64,000 nt of DNA from Salvelinus alpinus (Eukaryota; Chordata; Actinopteri; Salmoniformes; Salmonidae), in contig NC_092090.1 in NCBI RefSeq assembly GCF_045679555.1, positions 30,740,788-30,804,787 on the forward strand. Reading direction: 5' to 3'. The notes beneath the pieces were generated by a model, which saw only the letters and a program-made list of their open reading frames with translations, was not told the origin of the DNA and ran no database searches. Below, piece after piece: positions 38,301 to 51,775 of this stretch (positions within the stretch are counted from its first letter, which is position 1; each line of letters starts with the position of its first letter). A program made the position numbers and the translations under genes.

Positions 38301-40861
38301 AGGGCTTTACGATGACACATTCAGATGAGCACCTGTTCAATTGTTGTGAGAGAGGCCGGCACGGCTATACGGTTCGGTTTAGAGATAGCTTGGTGCCTTG
38401 CAGTGTTTGCTCTTCGTGCCAGGTGGGGATTATAATGAAAAATCTCCCTTTGACAGATGCTGGAGTGGATTCACAAACACAATGGTGTTTCAACCATGTA
38501 CAAAACTCAGCACATATGACTTCACATTTCACTTACACTTAACTTACAGTCATGTATGTGGGCAAAATGTCTGTGACAATACATACTAACTTTCTTTTTC
38601 AAAGACACATTTTCTCAACATTTTTGTCTTAACACTCCTCTCTTTTCCAGTGAAAAGTTAACAAATGTTTTCACTTTGAAAACACATTGTCAAGTAAGTC
38701 ACTACAAGGAGGAAAATACCCTTTCTCCACATGATCCAAGATCCCTGTACATCAGCTTGTGCTATGGCTACACCAATCAACATGTTTTCCTATCCAGTCC
38801 ATTAAAATATGACCTTTGTATGTGCTCCAAATAAACCTACCTAAAAGATAGTGCTTCATTTATATGAACTATATATTTTGGAAACATACTAGAGGACTCA
38901 GTCACAATATACAAATGTAACGCCATTATCCTTTTTCCCAGTAATAGCTAACAGATGCAACCAAGAAACCACGTGGAAGCCTGTTTTGAAGAGATCTGCT
39001 CCCCATCTGACACTCGCAAATAGCATCTTCAAATGGATAAGTATCATTTACTGTAGCTTTTCCTCCAGGCAAACTCTGATATAAAATAAATGTAATGACC
39101 ACTTAAAACAAGACATGTTAAGACTGTTGGAATATGTTCCAGTAGATCATGAATTGCATATTTTCCATTGACAGACACTGTGGGCGTTGTCCTCCACCAC
39201 TTCCTCTGGAAAGAACCAGTGAGTGTCATTAATGTGCCAGTTTACAAAAGACAGGTCCAAAAGCCTATATATAACAATATCATAATATTCAAAGGTTACC
39301 CACTTCATACTTAAGCCGCCTCCTGATAAACGTAGTACTCTAATAAGTGCAACATTTCCTGTATGTCTATCCGCTAATTAGTGGTGCAACATGTTAACCT
39401 GTCAATGTGACCGCAAACCAGGTAACACAGGTAAAATGATAACTGCTTCAAAACTACAGCCTAACAATATTTTTTTTATGTGTAAATTGACTGTTAAAAT
39501 GACAAGTTTCCAATTGCTAGCCTGTAATACCAGTGTAGGCCATTTTAATTAATAAATAAACATAAGGTCTGCATTACATGTCAATTAATCTATTGACACT
39601 GTCAGACAGTGTCCCCACATAGGTCGACAATCCCAGTACTCTGTACTCTCTTTTAGATTTTTACAACCCTTAAATAGCCCTTATAAACCCTTAGGATAAT
39701 TACATTTAGCAATGTGATGAAAGGTATGTCTTGAAGATAATGACTTTCATCGACAGTGCTCAAGTTAGCTTATTAGTCTACTGCCCATATTTATATCTGA
39801 ATAAATCAGTTGTATTTTAAAACGATGTTTATTGCAAGTTGATTGCAAGTGGTCTATACGAACAATAATAAGATAAAGGCTCAACAGCAGCACATTAGAC
39901 CTAGACCAATTCCTACCTTAAAACGGGTGTCAAGCAGTTTCCATATATTTGCGCTAGATGGCGTATTAGACCACGAGATGTTCTTAAAACCCTAATCCTC
40001 TCTCGCTCGCTCTCTCTCACGAACACACGCACACACACACACTCACACACACACTCACACACACACTTTAAGGCGATAACAAAGTCAAATAGGAAAACAT
40101 GAACACTTGTAGACTGAAAAAGCAAAAGGTTACTAAACAAAAAGAAAATCGTGTTCACGGAATGTCATTAATGCATATGTAGTTAGTTTTCCAAGTCTGT
40201 GCCAAATTGGAGGCTACTTTCAGAGCTATTTGATGCAACGTCTCGAGACAAACTAGCCTACACTAAAATACAGCAATAATCTCAGACAGAATGCAATAAA
40301 AAAAATCTCTACACCAAACATTAACAAGGTTTACTTGGTAAACAGCAGTATCGCGGCGGCGCTGGGTTGTTCTCGCGCTAGAGCGCATAAAACGTAATAT
40401 TTGTGGTATTATCCGCGCGCTCCTTGATAATTGCGCGACTGCTCCATGTAGGGATCCGTTTTATAATCTGTATATCCATCCTCGCCTTGTGAGGTTATCC
40501 GGTTTAAGAGAGAGCTAGACCAACCTTGCAGGGTATAGCTGTTTCCTATAAAGTCTTAATGAGTGCATCAAACTTTTTTAAATAATTTGCTTACAAACCT
40601 TTCTGGTTTTTGAGAAAAGAAAGTCCATTTACAGCATTACATTTAGATGCATTGTATTCATGGATTATGGGTTAAAATGAATAGGCTACAATAGGCATAC
40701 AGCCTATGTGGGTAGGCAATGTAGTCTACTCGCCTATTTCTTACAGTGGCAATAGCCAACATGGCTAAATGTACAACTCTTCGCATTAATTAATCAGCTA
40801 AACACATCAGAAAACGAAATGATTACCTCCACTGACCCCTTTCGTGGTCCCTATTAGAAAT
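35314..40861 (-). other. bdnf: bdnf intron sequence
   Basis: Mostly AT-rich non-coding DNA between the coding exon and the upstream exons. A GC-rich island with a TATA-like box is at 36900-37150 (see findings). An imperfect CA run is at 40026-40072. No other gene is seen. Confidence 0.5.
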
Positions 40862-41067
40862 TCAATCAGCATAATAACGCCGTTTTTTATTAATGAACAA
40901 GAGGATAGAGTTACACGTATCCTCTCTCAAACTGCGACCGAGTCGGTGCGCCTGCATGATCCCCAACTTGATTACAATACTTTTAAACATCTCCCCACTC
41001 ACTAAAAGAGCGAGCATCGACACAGCAGAGCGAAAATGATCAAACAAGTTAATTAAGAAAAACATAC

Positions 41068-41340
41068 CTTTTACTGCCCAGTCGTAAAGGAGACCATTCA
41101 ACAGGACAGTGTCATCTGGGATGTTTTGGACAACCCCCTGTGTAATTACTTAAGCTATATTTTCCCTGTACTGTCCGACAGCTTCGGGATATCTCTTCAG
41201 CTTTGCAGCAAATAGATTAAATTATTGATGGTGGAAATTGCATGGTTGAGGTAATGGACTCCCATGGCTGCGCGGCTCCTTTGGAGATCGCTTAAAACCG
41301 AAGGGGTTGCATGCTATAAACTGCGCCGCGACGGCACTAC
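41068..41340 (-). other. bdnf: Candidate bdnf 5' non-coding exon
   Basis: A minus-strand donor AAAAG|GTATGT lies at 41068, preceded by about 250 bp that include GC-rich, promoter-like sequence near 41270-41345 and a TTTATAG box (about 41315). A short upstream ORF (MNGLLYDWAVK) would run out of frame into the coding exon and stop. The exon's start and use are guesses. Confidence 0.35.
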
Positions 41341-41979
41341 GCGATGAGAGACCTCTTGAGCTTGAAATGACGCCTGTATCCCTTGCAACTACAGTAACTT
41401 ACTACATAATGACGTTGCAACATGTGACTCGCCACTGGCTGACTGGTTGCTTGCCACCAAACACGGTTACCAGAGTACTAAAGCAGGCCTAGCTCTCATA
41501 CATGTTTTTTATACGCCTTTGGTCAACAGATGGGAGTGGGATAAAGAAGGGATTGGCCATGGATCTTTCTTCCGTGTTTCACTGACATCAGATGTGATAT
41601 TTTTGTAGCTGTACTGTACATAAAAAACGAATAACGCATTTGATTCTGTGCCATGTGGCTACATTGCGTGTAATGATAAGATGTGATTAGATCTGATAAG
41701 ATGTCCAAGGCTTATAGCATATATATACACTGCTCAAAAAAATAAAGGGAACACTTAAACAACACAATGTAACTCCAAGTCAATCACACTTCTGTGAAAT
41801 CAAACTGTCCACTTAGGAAACAACACTGATTGACAATAAATTTCACATGCTGTTGTGCAAATGGAATAGACAAAAGGTGGAAATTATAGGCAATTAGCAA
41901 GACACCCCCAAAAAAGGAGTGATTCTGCAGGTGGTGACCACAGACAACTTCTCAGTTCCTATGCTTCCTGGCTGATGTT

Positions 41980-42733
41980 TTGGTCACTTTTGAATGCTGG
42001 CGGTGCTCTCACTCTAGTGGTAGCATGAGACGGAGTCTACAACCCACACAAGTGGCTCAGGTAGTGCAGTTCATCCAGGATGGCACATCAATGCGAGCTG
42101 TGGCAAAAGGGTTTGCTGTGTCTGTCAGCGTAGTGTCCAGAGCATGGAGGCGCTACCAGGAGACAGGCCAGTACATCAGGAGACGTGGAGGAGGCCGTAG
42201 GAGGGCAACAACCCAGCAGCAGGACCGCTACCTCCGCCTTTGTGCAAGGAGGTGCACTGCCAGAGCCCTGCAAAATGACCTCCAGCAGGCCACAAATGTG
42301 CATGTGTCTGCTCAAACGGTCAGAAACAGACTCCATGAGGGTGGTATGAGGGCCCGACGTCCACAGGTGGGGGTTGTGCTTACAGCCCAGCACCGTGCAG
42401 GACGTTTGGCCTTTGCCAGAGAACACCAAGATTGGCAAATCCGCCACTGGCGCCCTGTGCTCTTCACAGATGAAAGCAGGTTCACACTGAGCACATGAGC
42501 TCATGTGACAGACGTGACAGAGTCTGGAGACGCCGTGGAGAACGTTCTGCTGCCTGCAACATCCTCCAGCATGACCGGTTTGGCGGTGGGTCAGTCATGG
42601 TGTGGGGTGGCATTTCTTTGTGGGGCCGCACAGCCCTCCATGTGCTCGCCAGAGGTAGCCTGACTGCCATTAGGTACCGAGATGAGATCCTCAGACCCCT
42701 TGTGAGACCATATGCTGACACATGCACATTTGT
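41980..42733 (+). pseudogene. Broken Tc1-like transposase (left copy)
   Basis: A helix-turn-helix region ([20 protein letters not shown], then [20 protein letters not shown]) and the first catalytic Asp (LFTDESRF) are followed by a stop. An extra 8 bp around CATGAGCTCATG (about 42494-42505) shifts the frame. The protein then continues in another frame ([19 protein letters not shown] then [13 protein letters not shown]) up to VRPYA, where the inverted duplicate begins. The rest of the DDE domain is missing. Confidence 0.88.
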
Positions 42734-43045
42734 GGCCTGCTGGAGGTCATTTTGCAGGGCTCTGGCAGTGCACCTCCTTGCACAAAGGCGGAGGTAGCGG
42801 TCCTGCTGCTGGGTTGTTGCCCTCCTACGGCCTCCTCCACGTCTCCTGATGTACTGGCCTGTCTCCTGGTAGCGCCTCCATGCTCTGGACACTACGCTGA
42901 CAGACACAGCAAACCTTTTTGCCACAGCTCGCATTGATGTGCCATCCTGGATGAACTGCACTACCTGAGCCACTTGTGTGGGTTGTAGACTCCGTCTCAT
43001 GCTACCACTGGAGTGAGAGCACCGCCAGCATTCAAAAGTGACCAA
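42718..43045 (-). pseudogene. Inverted duplicate of transposase N-terminus
   Basis: The minus strand repeats the N-terminal 111 residues of the plus-strand copy with a single difference (AVAKRFAV against AVAKGFAV). It then loses homology where it meets the central unique part. Confidence 0.9.
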
Positions 43046-43294
43046 AACATCAGCCAGGAAGCATAGGAACTGAGAAGTGGTCTGTGGTCACCACCTGCAG
43101 AATCACTCCTTTTTTGGGGGTGTCTTGCTAATTGCCTATAATTTCCACCTTTTGTCTATTCCATTTGCACAACAGCATGTGAAATTTATTGTCAATCAGT
43201 GTTGCTTCCTAAGTGGACAGTTTGATTTCATAGAAGTGTGATTGACTTGGAGTTACATTGTGTTGTTTAAGTGTTCCCTTTATTTTTTTGAGCA

Positions 43295-43297
<3 letters not shown>

Positions 43298-43351
<54 letters not shown>
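43298..43351. repeat. (TA)n microsatellite
   Basis: About 27 TA units directly against the right end of the fold-back element. The element targets TA, so it probably inserted into this run. Confidence 0.95.
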
Positions 43352-43353
<2 letters not shown>

Positions 43354-44001
43354 GACTACTACTTAGAACCTGGTCTTAAAAAATCCCAAATAAATCATGA
43401 AAATAAGAACCAATACCCTACCCAAAAAGAGATTCTTATTCCATGCATTTTACCAGAAATATGGCATTTCTTTAGAGAGCACTGTTACTTCAATTGTGGA
43501 ATTGGACAGAAACACACATTCACTGCTACATAATTATGTAATTAACGTGTTATAACTAAGTGTATATTCTGTATGGGATTGATTAAGTCTACAGAAGACT
43601 TACGACTAGCAGTGGATACATTGAAATGTTCCTGTATAGACCAGGAGATGTGTTATAAATGCAAAAGGTAAGCCTGCCTAGCTAGACCTCGTTTTCCTAA
43701 GCCTTTGAAATGGTTCATCGTCAGATCCCATAGGTAGGCTATGCCATGTATGTTATACCAACAAAACTATGGGTTACAAGTAGATATAACCATCTCAGGG
43801 AATGTCCAAATTTAAGACAAAGAAGCATTCGAATAGGCTAGCTCTTGAAATTGTTGTAACTTAAATTGAAGAAGCCGCAGATTCCCCCCCAAAAATAGCC
43901 TTTTACCAGACACTTTTATCCAAAGTGACATGCAATCATGCGTGCACCTATAATTTATATGTGGTAATCCCTCGTTGTGACATTATACCAGCGCACAAAT
44001 A

Positions 44002-44158
44002 TTCAGCAACATGGACAGCGCCGCGATCAGCGCGAGAAAAACAACAACACCATTGACAGTGTTGTGGTCAGCGCGCCCACGAACTAAACATTCAGCACCA
44101 CGGACAGCGCCTCTATCAACGCGCCGCATATTAAACATTTAGAACCGCAGACAGCACC
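44002..44158 (+). promoter_or_regulatory. Tandem RE1/NRSE-like sites (REST binding)
   Basis: Four units of 42-47 bp each begin with a 21-bp RE1-like core, at 44002-44022, 44044-44064, 44091-44111 and 44138-44158. Each is followed a few bases later by an ATCAGCGCG-like word. The third core matches the RE1 consensus at every defined base (TTCAGCACC, then ACGGACAGCGCC). The first differs at two positions (CAACATGG for CACCACGG), and the second and fourth are more diverged. REST represses neuronal genes through such sites, and mammalian BDNF has one near exon II. Location: inside the bdnf unit, 8.7 kb upstream of the coding exon. Confidence 0.75.
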
Positions 44159-44214
44159 ACGATTTGCGCGAGGTGAATGCCTGATTGAGAACCAGAGCTA
44201 CTGAACAGCGCCGC

Positions 44215-46676
<2,462 letters not shown>

Positions 46677-47209
46677 ATGAACAAAAAAAACACACTCTTT
46701 GTTTCATCAAATTGACTGCAGCATCAACTCACACAAATAAAATGTACATATAAGTCTGGGGGATCTAAGCGAAGCTCTTATTTGAGCACTACACCTAAGT
46801 ATTTCAATAGGTAAGGTAAATGAGTCGCTCACCCCTGTCCATAACACAGGCATCCAACTTGATGTCAATATCAAAAGAGTGTGGAAAGCCAACCAGTGGT
46901 AGAGCTCAGCACCCCATTCCATATTCAAACACTCATGGCAGGTATCCTGAGTCCAACTCTACCACAAGGCATCTCAAAGTTACGCTGAACAAAGATATTA
47001 ATTAGGCTACTGTACAGACACATATGCGCAATGTGCATGCACAACAAATGCTTTTACAATTACATATATTTTTCTGAGCACATTCAGTACAATGCACTCC
47101 ACTTTAATCAATTACATGTAAGAACGGAATTGAGTTGATTGTAAATATGACAATTCCCTTATGCCTCTTTTCTGTTTTCTGAACAGACACAATTCATCGG
47201 ACCTCATTG

Positions 47210-47328
<119 letters not shown>

Positions 47329-48089
47329 GAATTGTCCTGCAGTGGCGTCATGCCAGCAGCCAGTCAGACTCTTGTCTGGTTGGTTACAATTACCGGACAA
47401 GCAGCACAGCAAGGTATTGGTTTTGGAAAAAACAACCTCGACATATTGTGTTGGATCAGCTTTTGTAATCGTGTATTCCCATGATTTAAACTAACCAAGA
47501 TGTGTCTCGGCATCGTTGAATAGATAAATAGCTGGATTCAAACGTTTCAACCAGCCATAACTCATTATGATGACATGATAACTAGATGGATGGAGGTGCT
47601 GATGATGAAAATCATGACGAGGCAGCCGCTGATTATAATCCGATTATTCTAATATTATTATCATTAGCCTATTCATATTATGATAATCATTATCCTTTTG
47701 TTGGTTTTGTTTTTTACTGTTACGGAAATGTCAAACTATCACCTATTCAATTACGCACGAAAAGGATGGAAAACGGATTTGTTTTTGTAAAAACTTGTGT
47801 TGAGACTCAGAGTTCCAACTGGAGTGTTATCAACTGTTAGCCTAATTCAGATCCTACCATGTAAAATAATAAAATACTTTCGAGAGCTATAGGCTATAGC
47901 TATACATGTTCATAGACCTCACCATTTAAAGTTCATGAAAGGTTGACTCGGAAAGCTAAACACCTTTATAGTAACGCAAACATAAATATCTCTCATCGCC
48001 CCTGTGAGTCATCTATAAAGAATGAAACACGCATATTCTGTCAAATATGATGCCACAATAGCATTTCATGTTATTTGGAATGAAACCTA

Positions 48090-48345
48090 CCATCCTCAGA
48101 TTTGTTACTGACGCCCACCCCAACTCTGCAGCGCTAGAGTGCGGAGAGGGGGGCCGGTTGAGGGAGATTCTCAGTAAGATAACACAACCCCATTTATGGA
48201 CTGATCCGATGACGTACATTGCAGAAAGTTCTAAAAAAAAACTTCATACATACAAAGTGTGTCGTGCCACCCCACAGACCCCCCTACCCCGCCTCCGCTC
48301 TCCCCTCCCTCCGCACGCCTACACATAAACCCACGTCTCCTCTCG
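48090..48345. promoter_or_regulatory. bdnf: GC-rich, promoter-like block in bdnf
   Basis: CpG-bearing, C-rich sequence (GACCCCCCTACCCCGCCTCC region near 48275-48300) in otherwise AT-rich DNA. TACGTCA on the minus strand (48208-48214) resembles a CRE. A minus-strand GAGGATG|GTAGGT at about 48094 could be a donor. It may be one of the alternative bdnf promoters. Confidence 0.3.
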
Positions 48346-49986
48346 CTACGACTTTCCTGAAGAAAATATGTTATTCCTGAGAAAATGATTAAAAGAAAAA
48401 CCTGACCAAATTAAGAAATATAACAGATAACCTAAAAATCTAACAAATAACAATATACATGTTGCTTTGTATGCAGCCAATTTGTCATATTGTCGCTGGT
48501 CTATTCATTCATAAACCCACTGCAACAAATAAAACGAAAACGTTTTAGGCGATCGATTCGTTAAGCATAGCCCTAGTAATTATCATCTTATTATAAGGCC
48601 TATTATATAAAACATTTTTTAAATAATATGAACATGATTCCTCTTGTTCTTATTATTACAGCTGATATATGTTACAGCGTCATCCTAACTAACGGGTCTC
48701 CTGCTTTCATATAGGCAATAGCCTAATAAGTATACTCATTTCGTTAAATGATTAAGTAAATTATTTAATTAAATAATGAGTCACGCATGGACTATGTTTT
48801 AAAGAGCCTTATTTGGTTCTCTAAAGCAAGCTAGAATTGAACTTAAACATTTAAAAACACAATGAAGCTGTAATAATTCAGACGTAGCCTATAAATGAGG
48901 ATAATGCATCAATAATGCATTGAAATGTAACCCCACTGGAAGCTTCTTGATTAAAACAGGGCTGCGAGCGCTTGTGGGCGTTGATATCTTAGGGTTTTTC
49001 TTGCAGCTGTTTGCCATTCAATAGCATCGTCCTGAAATCAGAATCTTTGAACTGAAGCCGTACAAAGAGATAGATTGAATACAGACAATATCCACAGTTT
49101 CTTCGCTGGCACGCAAGACGAATTTCTAAAGTCCGTTGGCTGTTAAGTCAGCAAAAACATTGTCGCGGACTAATCAATTTGAAGATCAACGCAATCTTGC
49201 ATGCCTGGTTTTCTACTGTCTTAAAAAAAAACTGCTTTTGGGCAATTTCTTATCAAGCCATCTTATCTCGCACCACCTTTAGCCAGCCATAGCCTAACAT
49301 CTGTCAATAGGCAGTTTGACCACGCCTATCTTTCTTGTAATTTCATATCTCTGATTGCATCTTTGAAATTCCTCTGATTTCTATGAGGTGATTTCTCGGT
49401 AATGTTTTTGTTCTTCATATTTCATTAAATCATTGTGTAATTTGTGGTTTTGCTATTTATTGTAAACGTGGAAGTTGTCTCCGACAGGTCGAATGTGGGC
49501 TACACAGACTTGTGCGCGGACAAAGAGGGGTAGCAGGTGATGCTAGTGCTAGAGTGAAAGCGCAGTATGAATGAAACCGAGGAGCGGCTGTAGTAAAAAC
49601 ACAAGTGATTTGATCGCGATGACGGAGGATGGTAAGATGTTAAACAGATAAGAGTAGGCTATTTTTTGCCGCTTAGGGCTGAGAGAGGAATACAATAGTT
49701 TGATATGCGAGACAAACAAAAATACATATAGATAGATAGATATGCCCTAATATGAAGCGAGTCAGTGAGAAGGAGGTAGCCTGGGTTGAGGCTAATATTT
49801 TATTTAGGATATGCACCATTATTCTGCTTAGTGCCGGGTAGAATGATTCATGAATTGCGCATTCAAAAGTTCCATTTCGATTGGGAGACGGGATCCCGTA
49901 GCCTAGATTGTGTTGCAGTAAATGTAAAAAAATATATTTGAGTGATTCTAAAGGTTTTGTTTACGAGTTGCATTAAGCTTCCCTTC

Positions 49987-50037
49987 ATGCATAGCCTTGG
50001 TAAGTCGCTCTGAACAAGAGCGTTTGCTAAATGTCTA
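49987..50037 (+). mobile_element. SINE 3' body fragment
   Basis: TAAGTCGCTCTGAACAAGAG followed by CGTTTGCTAAATG matches the 3' body of the SINE at 10840-11035. The head is missing. Confidence 0.6.
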
Positions 50038-50392
50038 CAGCATAAACCTAAACGAGTGCTTTGCGTGTTTAATTTAAGGCTCCGTCATGCACTCATAGTA
50101 CTGAGAAATATTGTAATCTGTATAAAAATATACATCCTTCAAACGAAACTTTCATGAGGTGAAATAGCACCTTGCATAAATCCATAAACGCTGACTGTTA
50201 TCAATCAAATCAAATCAAAATAGTAAATTGGAAAATAATTAGCTGGATATAATTTCACGCAAATCAATGCACAATACCATGACGGTGCATTTGATAGGAT
50301 CCAAGTTCAATTTGAAACCACAAAACAATATAGGCGATAATGACAAGGATGGCGGATGAATAACAATGAATCACAATGGAGGGAACTCTTAC

Positions 50393-50640
50393 CTTTTCAA
50401 GGGCTGACAACCACTATCAGTGGTTAGATCTCCAAGACCAAGACTTGCATTTCCCAAAGTTAACGCTGTATACCAAGACTGGAGCTTGAAAAGAACGCAC
50501 GCCCTATACAGCGGCTCTAAGATTTCAACTTTCACATGCTCTAAGTGGCGAGACAAATCTCAAAGCGCAAGCCCTTCATTGACACGCGCTTTTCTCCTGT
50601 TTTCCGTTATAGATCACAGGGCTCCCTCAGCATACGCTTA
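50393..50640 (-). other. bdnf: Candidate bdnf 5' non-coding exon
   Basis: A minus-strand donor CCTTGAAAAG|GTAAGAG at 50393 follows GATAGTGGTTGTCAG. Mammalian exon IV ends in a similar GACTGAAAAG-type sequence. A TCACGTGA palindrome is at 50855-50862 upstream. The 5' edge is arbitrary. Confidence 0.4.
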
Positions 50641-51232
50641 CCAAAAGTTGAAAAAAATTCCCCAGCTTTGGTAAGGGAACAGCAAAAGAGAGTTGATGTC
50701 CACTTGGTGTTTTAGTCCATGCAACGACTCCGGTGCCTCTGTCCAACGTGCTGAAAGCATAACACAGCGAGGGTAACTAAGGGGGCAAAAAAAATCTATA
50801 GTTTTGTTAAGTGCCATTTGATACTGCTTTACTCTACTGCTTCCCAACGCCTTGTCACGTGAACGTTTTTCTCCCCAAGCCTGTCCTGTTAATATTTGAT
50901 CACATGTTGGCCGGACCTTAAGAAAAACAGCACCTATACCAAAAGCCCCTAGTCACCACAAAGGCTCAATCAAATAGCGTCTCCAAATAGCTGTACACCT
51001 AACAATGCTGATCCTACTGCGTTATTGCCGCACTCTTCAAGTCATGTATAGGGCAGAACGACAGGTACACACATGTTGCTTTCATTGGCACCACACTTGA
51101 AAATAGGATATTCAATACATACCATAAAACCCTGGTTAGCAATATACACAACCTTAAAGTCCTGAAAGACAATACAGCACACTCGCACATTTCGCGCACA
51201 GATGATACAATATATCCCAATACATAATTTAC

Positions 51233-51400
51233 CTGCATTTCTTGAGCTTAGAAATGACTTCCAATCTTTTTACAGAAGCTTTGCCAATATCATCCTTCTT
51301 AACAAACACATGGGTTTCTGTTGAGAGTTTCTTAAGTAGCCCACAGAGTCCATCCCATCATCCAGCTAGCCTATATTAATTCCCGGATTAAATCGCAAGC
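51233..51400 (-). other. bdnf: Candidate bdnf 5' exon downstream of exon I
   Basis: A minus-strand donor AATGCAG|GTAAAT at 51233 lies about 220 bp downstream of the exon I donor. In mammals exons I, II and III are similarly clustered. No acceptor is needed, as each exon has its own promoter. The start is not known. Confidence 0.35.
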
Positions 51401-51454
51401 ATTGCTATTTCTTGGATACCATTCCTGTTTCGATTGTATTTCCATGTTACTTAC

Positions 51455-51760
51455 CATTTTCCTCAACGCTGTCCTGGAGATAGAAGTGTCTTAATATCCA
51501 CTCACTCCAACAGATGCTGGTAGGTAATGTGTCTTGTTTGAAGTCATCATATGAGAACTTCTGCTGTGCTCAGTAGATCGCCCACCACTTCGGTGACTTA
51601 TCAATCTAATAACCCTTTGCAATCTCCGCGTGCTTAAACTCTGTAACACCTTGGTGGCTCTACAGTCAGGACAAACAACAACCAGCCGCGATTTTCACAA
51701 AAGCCTGTATAGATAGAAAGACAGATATACGCAATACCCTCTCCCGGACAACGCCATTAG
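51455..51760 (-). other. bdnf: bdnf exon I with in-frame alternative start codon
   Basis: On the minus strand GAGGAAAATG|GTAAGT places an ATG (51457-51455) exactly at a strong donor. Spliced to the acceptor at 35313 it reads [12 protein letters not shown] in frame, the arrangement of mammalian exon I. The upstream edge is a guess. TCACGTAA (51773-51766), a CRE/E-box-like word, lies near the expected promoter. The implied intron is about 16.1 kb and spans the RE1 cluster and the other candidate exons. Confidence 0.65.
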
Positions 51761-51775
51761 AGGTCTTACGTGATT

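Larger units (their letters stand above)
41728..43297. mobile_element. Fold-back Tc1-like element with ~585-bp arms
   Basis: It is flanked by TA on both sides, and both ends read CACTGCTCAAAAAAATAAAG inward. From the ends to about 42312 and 42718 the two sides are near-identical inverted copies of the same (5') half of a Tc1-like transposon. Only about 400 bp in the middle is unpaired, and it encodes part of the catalytic domain. The normal 3' half, with the second Asp, the Glu and its own terminus, is absent. A normal transposon has short end repeats, so this is an inverted-duplication derivative. It lies within the bdnf transcription unit. Confidence 0.92.

Noticed and set aside
39917-39925. 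Extra bdnf-like splice donor TTTTAAG|GTAGGA (minus)
   Set aside because: The donor match is moderate and no promoter-like sequence was convincing. It was not listed as an exon.
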